Shown here one piece after another: positions 34,314 through 43,448 of a stretch of DNA of 64,000 bases. Made by a program: the position numbers and the translations under genes. Positions within the stretch are counted from its first letter, which is position 1, and each line of letters starts with the position of its first letter. Under the pieces are notes generated by a model. The model was not told where the DNA came from, did not search any database, and saw only the letters and a list, made by a program, of their open reading frames with translations. The DNA is from Paracoccaceae bacterium (GTDB lineage Bacteria > Pseudomonadota > Alphaproteobacteria > Rhodobacterales > Rhodobacteraceae): positions 124,001-188,000 of the forward strand of contig JASMHC010000009.1 of the NCBI GenBank assembly GCA_030750975.1, in the 5' to 3' direction.

Positions 34314-35330
34314 ATGAAAAAATCTGTTCTACTAGGCACATTGACAGTTGCAGGCCTTGCGGCCGGTGCGGCTGCCGCCGGCACGCTGGATGACGTGAAG
34401 GCGCGCGGCGTGCTGAACTGTGGTGTGACCACCGGTCTTGTGGGCTTTGCGGCCCCGGACGCAAATGGCGAATGGCAGGGCTTTGACGTTGCGGTTTGTC
34501 GCGCGGTTGCAGCAGCTGTTCTGGGTGACGGCAATGCCGTCGAATTCGTTCCAACCACTGGTAAGACACGCTTCACCGCTCTTGCTTCGGGCGAGATCGA
34601 CATGCTGGCGCGTAACACCACCTGGACCTTCAGCCGTGACGTTGACCTGAAGTTCGAATTCACCGGTGTCAACTACTATGACGGTCAGGGCTTCATGGTT
34701 CCGGCGGATCTGGGCGTAAGCTCGGCGCTTGAACTGGACGGTGCAACCGTCTGTATCCAGACCGGCACCACGACCGAGCTGAACCTGGCCGACTATTTCG
34801 CTGCCAACGGCATGAGCTACGAGCCGGTTCCGATCGAAACCAACGCGGAAGCACAGCCGCTGTATCTGGAAGGTGCTTGTGACGTTTACACCACCGACCG
34901 TTCGGGCCTGCTGGCAACCCGTGCCGCGTTCGAAAACCCGGGCGACCACGTTGTTCTGCCCGAGATCGTCTCGAAAGAGCCGCTCGGTCCGCTTGTACGC
35001 CACGGCGACAACGACTGGGGTGACATTGTCCGCTGGACTTTGAACGCTCTGATCACTGCGGAAGAAGTCGGCGTGACTTCGGAGAACCTTGACACCATCG
35101 CCGGTGAAACCAAGAACGCGGAAATCAAGCGCCTGCTGGGTACCGAAGGTACGCTGGGTGAAATGCTTGGTCTTGACGCCGAATGGGCCAAGCGCGCAAT
35201 CGCGGTTGGTGGTAACTATGGCGAAATCTTCGACGCCAATATCGGCCCTGACACCGCGATTGGTGCCGAGCGCGGATACAACGCGCAGTGGGTAGACGGC
35301 GGTCTGCTGTACTCGCCTCCGTTCCGCTAA
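34314..35330 (+). CDS. bztA: Amino acid ABC transporter, periplasmic binding protein
   Basis: A 338-residue solute-binding protein with a signal peptide (KKSVLLGTLTVAGLAAGAAA). The family-3 SBP core follows: TLDDVKARGVLNCGVTTGL, FTALASGEIDMLARNTTWT, and LGTEGTLGEMLGLDAEWAKR. Together with bztBCD it resembles the glutamate/glutamine/aspartate/asparagine uptake system of Rhodobacter capsulatus. An AAAGGGGCG/CGCCCCTTT stem after its stop may let bztA be made in excess. Confidence 0.95.
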   Translation: MKKSVLLGTLTVAGLAAGAAAAGTLDDVKARGVLNCGVTTGLVGFAAPDANGEWQGFDVAVCRAVAAAVLGDGNAVEFVPTTGKTRFTALASGEIDMLARNTTWTFSRDVDLKFEFTGVNYYDGQGFMVPADLGVSSALELDGATVCIQTGTTTELNLADYFAANGMSYEPVPIETNAEAQPLYLEGACDVYTTDRSGLLATRAAFENPGDHVVLPEIVSKEPLGPLVRHGDNDWGDIVRWTLNALITAEEVGVTSENLDTIAGETKNAEIKRLLGTEGTLGEMLGLDAEWAKRAIAVGGNYGEIFDANIGPDTAIGAERGYNAQWVDGGLLYSPPFR

Positions 35331-35342
35331 GAACGACTAATG

Positions 35343-35370
35343 AAAGGGGCGTGCTAGTCGCGCCCCTTTT
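35343..35370 (+). terminator. Hairpin between bztA and bztB
   Basis: AAAGGGGCG (35343-35351) pairs with CGCCCCTTT (35361-35369), followed by TCACTTTTC. It has the form of a leaky intrinsic terminator, or of a 3' stabilising stem for the binding-protein message. Confidence 0.65.
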
Positions 35371-35460
35371 CACTTTTCTTATAATCAGAAACTCCGTCCT
35401 GGCGATGACCGGACCAAACCGGCACCCAGCAAATCGGCGGATCACGACAGGGGAAATCAA

Positions 35461-36690
35461 ATGGCGACGATGTCCGACGCACCCTCGGAGTCGTTCCGGT
35501 TATCGATGCTTCTTAACGACAAGCGATACCGGGCTTATACGTTCCAGTTCATCGCGCTCTTGCTGCTTATCGGTTTTTTCTCATATCTTGGCGTAAACCT
35601 TGTGAGAAACCTTCAGGCGGCCGGGCTTAATATTTCATTCGGATTTCTTGGCGATCCGGCTGGTTACGACATCAACCAGCGTTTGATCGAATACTCAAAG
35701 GACAGCACCCATTGGCGCGCGTCCGTTGTTGGTGTTCTCAACACTTTGCTGGTCGCGGTTGTCGGCTGTTTCTTCGCGACGATCATCGGTGTGGTCGTCG
35801 GCGTGCTTCGCCTTTCCAATAACTGGATCGTCTCGCGGCTGATGTCGGTCTATGTCGAGATTTTCCGCAACGTGCCTGTGCTGATCTGGATCCTGATCAT
35901 CATGGCCATTTTCATCGCCGTTCTTCCGCAGCCACGCGATTTCCGCGGGGCCAATGCAGAAGCGTCGATGTTCCTTGATCTGTTCGCCTTCACCGGGCGC
36001 GGATTTTACATGCCGAAACCCTATTTCGCAGCCGAATGGGCGGCGGGGGCCACCGGTTGGCTGATTGTCATCGCCTTGCTTATTCTGGGCTTCATCGGGT
36101 CGCGCATGATCGCCGGTAACGCGACGAAAATCCAAGAGGCAACCGGCAACCGCCCCACCACATGGTACTGGACCTTGGGCATCTGGTTCGGCCCTCTGAT
36201 TATTGCGTTCTTCGTGATGGGCCTCAGCTGGGACGTTCCGGCGCTTAAGGGCTTCAACTTTCAGGGCGGCATCTATGCGCGGAACTCGTTCATCGCGCTG
36301 ACCTTCGCATTGTCGATCTACACCGCGGCCTTTATCGCGGAAAACGTGCGGGCCGGTATCCTGTCGGTCAGCAAGGGCCAGTCCGAGGCGGCGGCGTCGC
36401 TGGGTCTTCGCCCGAACCGGATCATGAACCTTGTGATCCTGCCGCAGGCGCTGCGGGTGATTATCCCGCCGCTGATTTCGCATTTCCTGAACCTGACCAA
36501 GAACTCGTCTCTGGCGATTGCGGTCGGTTACATGGACCTGACCGGCACCCTGGGCGGCATCACGCTGAACCAGACCGGCCGCGCGATTGAATCCGTCCTG
36601 TTGTTGATGGCCTTCTACCTGACGATCTCGCTTTCGATTTCGGCAATCATGAATGTCTACAACAAAAGCATTTCCCTGAAGGAGCGGTGA
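35461..36690 (+). CDS. bztB: Amino acid ABC transporter permease
   Basis: A 409-residue inner membrane permease with a longer N-terminal part than HisQM-type proteins, as is usual for BztB/AapQ. The permease signature EAAASLGLRPNRIMNLVILP is the cytoplasmic coupling helix contacting BztD. It is followed after 1 bp by bztC. It likely forms the channel heterodimer with BztC. Confidence 0.95.
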   Translation: MATMSDAPSESFRLSMLLNDKRYRAYTFQFIALLLLIGFFSYLGVNLVRNLQAAGLNISFGFLGDPAGYDINQRLIEYSKDSTHWRASVVGVLNTLLVAVVGCFFATIIGVVVGVLRLSNNWIVSRLMSVYVEIFRNVPVLIWILIIMAIFIAVLPQPRDFRGANAEASMFLDLFAFTGRGFYMPKPYFAAEWAAGATGWLIVIALLILGFIGSRMIAGNATKIQEATGNRPTTWYWTLGIWFGPLIIAFFVMGLSWDVPALKGFNFQGGIYARNSFIALTFALSIYTAAFIAENVRAGILSVSKGQSEAAASLGLRPNRIMNLVILPQALRVIIPPLISHFLNLTKNSSLAIAVGYMDLTGTLGGITLNQTGRAIESVLLLMAFYLTISLSISAIMNVYNKSISLKER

Positions 36691-36691
36691 T

Positions 36692-37981
36692 ATGAGCAAC
36701 TCTGATAACATCGTCTTCGTCCGCACCGAAATGCTGCCCGAGCTTCCGCCTCCGGCAACCGAAACCGGTGTGATCAAATGGCTGCGCGAGAACCTGTTTT
36801 CGTCCGTGACCAATTCGATCCTGACGCTGATTTCGCTTTACATCATCTACCAGCTGCTTTCGGGCTTCCTGCCCTGGCTGTTTGGTGGTGTCTGGACGAC
36901 ATCTTCGCTTAAGGAATGCCGCGAGGTTCTGGATGGCGCCACGGGTGGCTGTTTCTCGGTTCTGACCGAACGCTGGAACCAATTGCTGTTCGGCTTCAAA
37001 TATCCGCCGGACCAGTATTGGCGCATTGCTCTGGCCTTTGTGCTTTTGCTGATTGCAATCGCCCCGGTGCTGTTTCAGAAACTGCCGCGCAAGCTGATGT
37101 ACTTCACCGGCCTTTTCCCGTTCATCGGCTTCTGGCTGATCTGGGGGGGCACCCTTATGACCCCGATTGTCATTCTGGTGGGCATTATCGCAGGTTACAT
37201 CGCCTTCACCCGGCTGGAACATAACAGCTTTGCCATGGGCGCCGCGGGCGGCATCCTGACCGCTGCGGTCATCATCTGGCTTGGGGGCTTCGTTACAGGC
37301 TCGATGAGCGGCTTTCTGGCGCTCGAGCAGGTGCCGTCGCGCGACCTTGGCGGGTTCATGCTGAACCTGATCCTTGGGGTGGTTTGTGTGTCCCTGTCGC
37401 TGCCAATCGGCATCGCGCTGGCCCTTGGCCGGCAATCGGACATGCTGATCATCAAATGGATCTGCGTGGTTTTCATCGAGTTCATCCGCGGTGTGCCGCT
37501 GATCACCCTGCTTTTCGTGGCAAACGTGGTTCTGGCCTATTTCCTGCCGCCGGGCACCAACTTTGACCTGATCCTGCGCGTGATCATCATGATCACGATG
37601 TTCAGCTCGGCCTATATCGCCGAGGTGATCCGGGGTGGCCTCGCCGCCCTTCCGAAGGGTCAGTATGAAGCAGCGGACAGCCTTGGACTGGACTATGCAC
37701 AGTCGATGCAGCTGATCATTCTGCCGCAGGCGCTGAAAATCTCGATCCCGGGTATCGTGAACGTGGCGGTGGGTCTGTTCAAGGACACCACGCTGGTTTC
37801 GGTCATTTCCATGTTCGATCTTGTCGGCATGATCCGTGGCCCGATCCTTGCCTCGACCGAATGGAACGGCGTCTATTGGGAGCTTTGGGGCTTTGCCGTC
37901 CTGCTGTTCTTCGTCGTCTGCTACTCGATCTCGAAATACTCACAATGGTTGGAGCAGCAGCTCCGTACCGATCATCGTTAA
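36692..37981 (+). CDS. bztC: Amino acid ABC transporter permease
   Basis: A 429-residue permease with multiple transmembrane helices and the coupling motif YEAADSLGLDYAQSMQLIILPQ. Like BztB it has a long loop region between its early helices. The AAGGAG site overlaps the end of bztB, which suggests balanced translation. Confidence 0.95.
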   Translation: MSNSDNIVFVRTEMLPELPPPATETGVIKWLRENLFSSVTNSILTLISLYIIYQLLSGFLPWLFGGVWTTSSLKECREVLDGATGGCFSVLTERWNQLLFGFKYPPDQYWRIALAFVLLLIAIAPVLFQKLPRKLMYFTGLFPFIGFWLIWGGTLMTPIVILVGIIAGYIAFTRLEHNSFAMGAAGGILTAAVIIWLGGFVTGSMSGFLALEQVPSRDLGGFMLNLILGVVCVSLSLPIGIALALGRQSDMLIIKWICVVFIEFIRGVPLITLLFVANVVLAYFLPPGTNFDLILRVIIMITMFSSAYIAEVIRGGLAALPKGQYEAADSLGLDYAQSMQLIILPQALKISIPGIVNVAVGLFKDTTLVSVISMFDLVGMIRGPILASTEWNGVYWELWGFAVLLFFVVCYSISKYSQWLEQQLRTDHR

Positions 37982-37996
37982 GAAAGGCTTGGACCA

Positions 37997-38767
37997 ATGA
38001 ACGAACAAGCTCAGCAAATGGCTGTCTCGGACGAGGTGGCAATCCAAATCGAAAACATGAACAAGTGGTACGGAGCCTTCCACGTGCTGCGTGACATCGA
38101 CCTGACCGTCTATCGCGGCGAACGGATCGTGGTTGCGGGGCCGTCGGGTTCGGGAAAATCGACCCTGATCCGCTGCATCAACGCGCTGGAAGAGCATCAG
38201 CAAGGGTCGATCACGGTTGATGGCACCTTGTTGTCTTCGGACATCAAGAACATCGATACGATCCGGTCCGAGGTTGGTATGGTGTTCCAGCACTTCAACC
38301 TGTTCCCGCATCTGACCATTCTGGAAAACTGCACGCTCGCCCCGATCTGGGTTCGCAAGATCCCGAAGAAAGAGGCGGAAGAAACCGCGATGCACTTCCT
38401 TGAGAAGGTCAAAATCCCCGAGCAGGCCAACAAGTACCCAGGCCAGCTTTCGGGTGGTCAGCAGCAGCGTGTGGCGATTGCCCGTTCGCTTTGCATGCGC
38501 CCGCGCATCATGCTGTTCGACGAACCGACATCGGCGCTTGACCCCGAGATGATCAAGGAAGTTCTCGACACCATGGTCGAGCTGGCCGAAGAAGGCATGA
38601 CGATGATCTGCGTGACCCACGAAATGGGCTTTGCCCGTCAGGTCGCCAACCGCGTGATCTTCATGGACGCGGGCCAGATCGTGGAACAGAACGAACCGGA
38701 AGAGTTCTTTAACAACCCGCAGAACGAGCGGACGAAGCTGTTCCTCAGCCAGATTCTGGGGCACTGA
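37997..38767 (+). CDS. bztD: Amino acid ABC transporter ATP-binding protein
   Basis: A 256-residue ABC ATPase: Walker [14 protein letters not shown]-loop [11 protein letters not shown], signature [15 protein letters not shown], Walker [15 protein letters not shown] and switch H in [11 protein letters not shown]. It energises the BztBC channel. A terminator follows 30 bp after the stop. Confidence 0.96.
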   Translation: MNEQAQQMAVSDEVAIQIENMNKWYGAFHVLRDIDLTVYRGERIVVAGPSGSGKSTLIRCINALEEHQQGSITVDGTLLSSDIKNIDTIRSEVGMVFQHFNLFPHLTILENCTLAPIWVRKIPKKEAEETAMHFLEKVKIPEQANKYPGQLSGGQQQRVAIARSLCMRPRIMLFDEPTSALDPEMIKEVLDTMVELAEEGMTMICVTHEMGFARQVANRVIFMDAGQIVEQNEPEEFFNNPQNERTKLFLSQILGH

Positions 38768-38794
38768 TCCCGTTCTGGTAAAATGTTTTGAAGG

Positions 38795-38822
38795 GGGGCG
38801 CGTCCGGCACGCGCCCTTTTTC
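38795..38822 (+). terminator. Intrinsic terminator of the bzt operon
   Basis: GGGCGCGT (38796-38803) pairs with ACGCGCCC (38809-38816) around CCGGC and is followed by TTTTT. Confidence 0.9.
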
Positions 38823-38825
38823 GTT

Positions 38826-39944
38826 TCAGCGGGTCGCGCGATGCGCGGTCAGCGGCAGGATGGCCAGAAACACCGCCAGCAAAAGAAACGCCGCCGCAAG
38901 GCTGGTTCGATCGGCAAGCAGCCCGATTAGCGCAGGCCCCATCAGGATCCCTGCATAGCCAACCACGCTGATCGCGGCGATGGCCAGCTCAGGTGGCATC
39001 ACCTTTTGGCCGCCTGCAAGGCTGAACAACACCGGCACGATGTTCGACGCGCCAAGGCCAACCAGCGCAAAGCCCAGCATGGCCCCGGCCTGACCGGGTG
39101 CCAAAACGATCAGCAGAATTCCGGCGGCGGTGGTCAGGCCTCCGTAGAAGATCACCCGGAATGCACCCATATAGCGGGTGATCCGGTCCCCGTTCAGGCG
39201 GGCAACGACCATTGCAATCGAAAAGACGATAAACCCGATACCCGCCCCTTCGGTTTGGGCCAGATTGCGGTCGATCAGCAAAAGCGCGCCCCAATCCAGC
39301 ATCGCCCCTTCGGTCAGAAACATGATGCCGGTCAGCAGCGACAACAGCAGAACCACACCTTTCGGGCGCACGATGGGTTCCGGTTTGCCCGCCCTTGCCC
39401 GCATCAGATGCGGGGCAGTGACCAACATGATGGTAAATGACACGACGCTTACGAAAAAACCGGCGAATACAGGCGATAGCCCCAGGCTTAGAAATCCCGT
39501 GACTATGGCCGCCCCGGCAAGGGCGCCGATGCTGAACAGCGCGTGAAAGCCCGACATAAGCGGGCGGTCCTCGATCTCTTCAACCTTGGCGCCGTGAATA
39601 TTCATCGAAACGTCCAGCGCCCCCAGCGTGGTGCCTGTCAGCAACAGCAAACCGGCCAGAACCCACGGGCTGTTGGTCATCATCAAAAAGGGAATGACGG
39701 CCGAGATTCCGAACCCTCCGAAAAGGATGACGGGTCGGGCACCAATACGTGCGGCCAGCACCCCAGTGATCGGCATGGACAGAACCGATCCGATGCCGAT
39801 GAACAGTAAAAGCAGGCCAAGCTGAGCCTCGTCCGCGCCGACATTCTGTTTTGCATAAGGCACCAGAGGCGCCCAGCAGCTGAACGCAAAACCGGCTACG
39901 AAGAAGGCCGCATAGGTGGCGAAACGGGCTTTGCTCACGATCAA
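38826..39944 (-). CDS. MFS transporter (YbjJ-like), putative efflux
   Basis: A 372-residue membrane protein with about twelve helices of the major facilitator superfamily. Recognisable parts are FFVAGFAFSCWAPLVPYAKQ at the N-terminus and RPLMSGFHALFSIGALAGAA in the middle, which fits the YbjJ/FucP-like branch. The cargo is unknown. It overlaps the SixA-like gene by 4 bp and is last in a four-gene run. Confidence 0.87.
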   Translation of the reverse strand: MIVSKARFATYAAFFVAGFAFSCWAPLVPYAKQNVGADEAQLGLLLLFIGIGSVLSMPITGVLAARIGARPVILFGGFGISAVIPFLMMTNSPWVLAGLLLLTGTTLGALDVSMNIHGAKVEEIEDRPLMSGFHALFSIGALAGAAIVTGFLSLGLSPVFAGFFVSVVSFTIMLVTAPHLMRARAGKPEPIVRPKGVVLLLSLLTGIMFLTEGAMLDWGALLLIDRNLAQTEGAGIGFIVFSIAMVVARLNGDRITRYMGAFRVIFYGGLTTAAGILLIVLAPGQAGAMLGFALVGLGASNIVPVLFSLAGGQKVMPPELAIAAISVVGYAGILMGPALIGLLADRTSLAAAFLLLAVFLAILPLTAHRATR

Positions 39945-40429
39945 CTCAGGTCACGCGGTACGGCGAAGTCTGCCACGGTTCCGGTCGCTTGCTGCACGTC
40001 TTCCCAATCGTCAATGTCGAAATCGATGACCGTCGTCGCCCCGGTCGGGTAATCCGAGAATCGCCCATGCTCGGGCGGCTTGGCCACCATCTGGGCCGCG
40101 AAAAAGGCGATTCCCGGATTATGCCCGATCATCAACACGCATTCGCCGGTGGCCTTTTTCAAAACAGCAAGCAGCATCGCCGCATCGGCCAGATACATCT
40201 CGTGCAGGTAGGTGGCTTTGACGCCAAGATCCAGACGGAACAGCGTCTCTTGCGTGCGTTCAGCCGAGGAACACAGAACCTGATCGGGCTTGTAATCATT
40301 CAGCCCCATCCAGCTTTTCAGCATATAGGCCGATTGCCGCCCGCGTTTGTTCAACGGGCGCTCGTGATCGTCCAGATTGTGGGACCAGTCGGATTTGGCG
40401 TGGCGCATCAGGATCAGGCGTTTTGTCAT
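39941..40429 (-). CDS. SixA-like histidine phosphatase
   Basis: A 162-residue phosphohistidine-type phosphatase: LILMRHAKSDW carries the catalytic RHG-like RHA motif, PLNKRGRQSA follows, and the second histidine lies in VLMIGHNPGIAFF. SixA proteins dephosphorylate histidine-phosphotransfer domains in two-component or PTS systems. The ATG at 40429 overlaps the preceding gene by ATGA. The substrate is unknown. Confidence 0.88.
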   Translation of the reverse strand: MTKRLILMRHAKSDWSHNLDDHERPLNKRGRQSAYMLKSWMGLNDYKPDQVLCSSAERTQETLFRLDLGVKATYLHEMYLADAAMLLAVLKKATGECVLMIGHNPGIAFFAAQMVAKPPEHGRFSDYPTGATTVIDFDIDDWEDVQQATGTVADFAVPRDLS

Positions 40430-41049
40430 TTCGGGTGGAATGCCTTCATGTGAAATTCGGATTGCTCGGGCAACCTGCCATAGCTTTGACTGACCGGGCA
40501 AGCCATCCTGACCTTGCAGCCCCGATAGCAATCTGCCCCGGCGTCTGTTTCGATATGGGATTTGCAGGCCGCCACATCATAGTTTCCCGCCGTCAGGGCC
40601 ATGGCAGGGCAGGCCGAAATGCACGGCCCCATGCAATAGCTGCACGGGCTGCGAGGCGGGGCTTTGGGGATATCGATATGTCCGCCTAGCCGAAGCGCAC
40701 CGCGGAAGGAAACAAACAGCCCCGCCCTGTCATGGACCAGCAGATTGACTGGCGAAGACCAGCACCGCCCGGTGGCAAGCGCCCACGCGATGAATGGTGG
40801 GTAGGGCGGTCCGTCCGACGGGAAAACCGCGCGACCCTCGAACGCCCTGGCCAGCCCGCCGATCACCCGCTTCGACCAGCGGTCCAGCGGGTCGGGTTGC
40901 CCATCCGCGTATTCCTGCGACGCGGTGAAAATTGCCCAAAACGCCGGTTCATCCGGGCCAAGCAATACAACCGTGTCGGCGCCCTCGTGCAAGGCGCCCA
41001 GAACCGTCAGCCCCTCGGCCCGTGCGGCGGCATCGAGATCAGCGATCAT
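40426..41049 (-). CDS. Ferredoxin-like [4Fe-4S] protein
   Basis: A 207-residue protein. The last 70 residues hold a cluster-binding region, SPCSYCMGPCISACPAMAL, then ADCYRGCKVRMACPVSQ: enough cysteines for one or two [4Fe-4S] centres. The upstream part resembles the QueG N-terminal fold weakly but lacks its cobalamin-binding features. The start is taken as ATG 41049 because it forms the same ATGA overlap seen between its neighbours; a TTG at 41079 is possible. Role unknown; probably electron transfer. Confidence 0.78.
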   Translation of the reverse strand: MIADLDAAARAEGLTVLGALHEGADTVVLLGPDEPAFWAIFTASQEYADGQPDPLDRWSKRVIGGLARAFEGRAVFPSDGPPYPPFIAWALATGRCWSSPVNLLVHDRAGLFVSFRGALRLGGHIDIPKAPPRSPCSYCMGPCISACPAMALTAGNYDVAACKSHIETDAGADCYRGCKVRMACPVSQSYGRLPEQSEFHMKAFHPK

Positions 41050-41840
41050 TTCCGGCGGAAAGGAAGCAGCAGTGACCAACCCAGTTTTGACGGGCGATCA
41101 TCCTGCCATTGCAGGCCAATTGTCATGTTTTCATGCCCCTTTTCCGGCTGCGCGATATAGGTGCCGAAGATACGATCCCAGATCGACAGCGCAAAGCCGT
41201 AATTGCTGTCATGTTCGTGCCGGCGCACCGAATGATGCACGCGGTGCATATCGGGTGTCACCAGCACCATGCGCAATACCCTGTCCAGCCCCAGGGGCAG
41301 TTTCAGATTGGCATGGTTGAACATCGCCGTACCGTTCAGCAGGATTTCGAATACGATGATCGCCACGGCGGAAGGTCCGACCGCATAGACCAGCCCGATC
41401 TTCAGCAACATGGAAAAGGCGATTTCGACCGGATGGAACCGGATGGCCGTTGTCACGTCGATATCGCGGTCCGCGTGATGCATCCGGTGAAAGCGCCACA
41501 GCAGCGGCACTTTATGAGTGACCAGATGTTGCAGCCAGATTGCGAAGTCAAAGAACAACACGGCCAGAACAAACTCAAACCCCGCTGGCCAGTCACGCCG
41601 GTTGAAGAGCCCCCAGCCATTGGCCGCCGCATCCAGCGCAGCCCCCACGGCCAGCAAAGGCAGCGCCATGGCCAGAAGCTGTAATGTGCCGGTGTTAAGA
41701 AAGCTGATGACCCAATTTGTCAGCCAGCGTGTGCGGCGGGTCTGGGTGCGGCCGCGCCTGGGCTGCGCCGCCTCGGCCACGGCAAGGATAACGAAAAGCC
41801 CGATAAAGACAGAAAGGCGGATCAGCGCTTCATTTTCCAT
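41046..41840 (-). CDS. Sterol desaturase/fatty acid hydroxylase family protein
   Basis: A 264-residue membrane protein with the eight-histidine di-iron pattern of the superfamily: FDFAIWLQHLVTHKVPLLWR, then FHRMHHADRDIDVTTAIRFH, HANLKLPLGLDRVLR, and HRVHHSVRRHEHDSNYGFAL. Such enzymes hydroxylate or desaturate lipids. It begins a run of four genes joined by 4-bp overlaps (this, ferredoxin-like, SixA-like, MFS), and the ferredoxin-like gene could supply electrons. Confidence 0.88.
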   Translation of the reverse strand: MENEALIRLSVFIGLFVILAVAEAAQPRRGRTQTRRTRWLTNWVISFLNTGTLQLLAMALPLLAVGAALDAAANGWGLFNRRDWPAGFEFVLAVLFFDFAIWLQHLVTHKVPLLWRFHRMHHADRDIDVTTAIRFHPVEIAFSMLLKIGLVYAVGPSAVAIIVFEILLNGTAMFNHANLKLPLGLDRVLRMVLVTPDMHRVHHSVRRHEHDSNYGFALSIWDRIFGTYIAQPEKGHENMTIGLQWQDDRPSKLGWSLLLPFRRK

Positions 41841-41876
41841 TTTCGGAACCTATCCCCCTGGCCTGCGACGCAACCC

Positions 41877-42740
41877 TTAGGTCAGCCGGATCAGCGACCC
41901 CGCGCCATGCTCGGTATAAAGTTCAAGCAAGCAGGCATTCGGTGCCCGCCCGTCTAGAATAACCACCGCCCGCACGCCCTGTTCCAAAGCATGCAGCGCG
42001 GTTTCGGTTTTGGGGATCATACCGCCTGCAATCGTGCCCTCGTCGGTCATGTCACGAATTTGCTGGGCGGTCATCTCGGTCAGAACCTCTCCGCCCTTGT
42101 TTTTCACCCCCGACACATCGGTCAGCAACAACAAACGGTCGGCGCTCAGCGCCCCGGCTATGGCCCCGGCCATCGTGTCACCGTTGATGTTGAAGGTCTC
42201 GCCCTCGCGCCCCGCGCCCAACGGGGCGATCACCGGAATGGTGTTGCTTTCAAACAACGTGTGCAAAATCGCCGGATCAACCCGGTTTGGCGACCCGACA
42301 AAGCCCAGATCGGGGTTTGTCTGGTCACAAACCACCAGATTGGCATCCTTGCCCGAAAGGCCCACCGCCTTGCCACCCTGGGCATTGATCGCCTGGACGA
42401 TCCGCTTGTTGACCGTGCCCGACAGCACCATTTCAACCACTTCAACGGTGGCCTGATCGGTGACACGTTTGCCGTTCACGAATTCCGACCGGATATCCAG
42501 CTTGTCAAGCATCGCGTTGATCATCGGACCGCCGCCATGCACGATCACCGGATTGACGCCAACCATCTGCATCAGCACCACGTCGCGGGCAAACATCTCC
42601 ATCCCTTCATCGCTGCCCATCGCATGGCCACCCAGCTTGATCACGACAATCGAGTTGTCATAACGCTGGAGATAGGGAAGGGCCTCGGACAGGGTCCGGG
42701 CGGTGGCGATCCAATCGCGGTTCATGTTTTGCTTCTTCAT
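41877..42740 (-). CDS. argB: Acetylglutamate kinase
   Basis: A 287-residue N-acetylglutamate kinase, second step of arginine synthesis. The amino-acid kinase fold is shown by [31 protein letters not shown], and [20 protein letters not shown]. The N-terminal extension seen here fits the hexameric, arginine-inhibited type. The ATG at 42740 follows GAGGA at about 5 nt. It ends a gene string that starts with yidC. Confidence 0.96.
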   Translation of the reverse strand: MKKQNMNRDWIATARTLSEALPYLQRYDNSIVVIKLGGHAMGSDEGMEMFARDVVLMQMVGVNPVIVHGGGPMINAMLDKLDIRSEFVNGKRVTDQATVEVVEMVLSGTVNKRIVQAINAQGGKAVGLSGKDANLVVCDQTNPDLGFVGSPNRVDPAILHTLFESNTIPVIAPLGAGREGETFNINGDTMAGAIAGALSADRLLLLTDVSGVKNKGGEVLTEMTAQQIRDMTDEGTIAGGMIPKTETALHALEQGVRAVVILDGRAPNACLLELYTEHGAGSLIRLT

Positions 42741-42797
42741 TTAGGTCCTCGGGCTTCGAAGACTTATCGGAAATGCGCGGCCTTAGTGCAAGGGGAC

Positions 42798-43448
42798 TCA
42801 GACAAGCGTCGCGATGATCGCGCGCAAGGTGGGGATGCCCCAGCCTTTTTCCGACGATGTGACAATCATTTCGGGATAGGCCGCAGGATGCCTGGCCAGC
42901 GCCTGCCGCACCTGATCAAAGATCCGGTCGCGATCCTTGTCCTTGACCTTGTCGGCCTTGGTCATCACCACCTGAAAGGTGACGGCGCTTTGGTCCAGCA
43001 GGGTCATGATCTCGTCATCGACCTGTTTGACCCCGTGACGGGAATCCACCAGCACGAACACCCGACGCAAGGATTGCCGCCCCGACAGGTATTGCTTCAG
43101 CAGTTTCTGCCATTTCGCCACCACGGCCACCGGCGCATTGGCAAAGCCATAGCCCGGCAAATCGACCAGATAATGGCTGTCGCCTGCGGTGAAAAAGTTG
43201 ATTTCCTGCGTCCGCCCCGGCGTGTTTGACGCCCGTGCCAGACCTTTCCGGCCGGTCAGCGCGTTGATCAGGCTCGACTTGCCGACATTCGACCGCCCGG
43301 CAAAGCAAACCTCCATCCGGTCGGCAGGGGGCAAGCCGCTCATTGCGACGACACCTTTCAGGAATTCGGTCTCACCGGCGAAAAGCAACCGGCCCTTTTC
43401 GGCGGTCAGATCGTCAGGTTCTTCGGCCATCGGGAATGCCAGCTGCAT
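42798..43448 (-). CDS. engB: Ribosome biogenesis GTP-binding protein EngB/YsxC
   Basis: A 216-residue GTPase: G1 FAGRSNVGKSSLINAL, G3 LVDLPGYGFANAP, G4 VVMTKADKVKDKDR and G5 TSSEKGWGI. EngB is needed for 50S assembly and cell division in many bacteria. Its ATG shares one base with the MOSC gene's stop (TAATG), so they are coupled. Confidence 0.95.
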   Translation of the reverse strand: MQLAFPMAEEPDDLTAEKGRLLFAGETEFLKGVVAMSGLPPADRMEVCFAGRSNVGKSSLINALTGRKGLARASNTPGRTQEINFFTAGDSHYLVDLPGYGFANAPVAVVAKWQKLLKQYLSGRQSLRRVFVLVDSRHGVKQVDDEIMTLLDQSAVTFQVVMTKADKVKDKDRDRIFDQVRQALARHPAAYPEMIVTSSEKGWGIPTLRAIIATLV

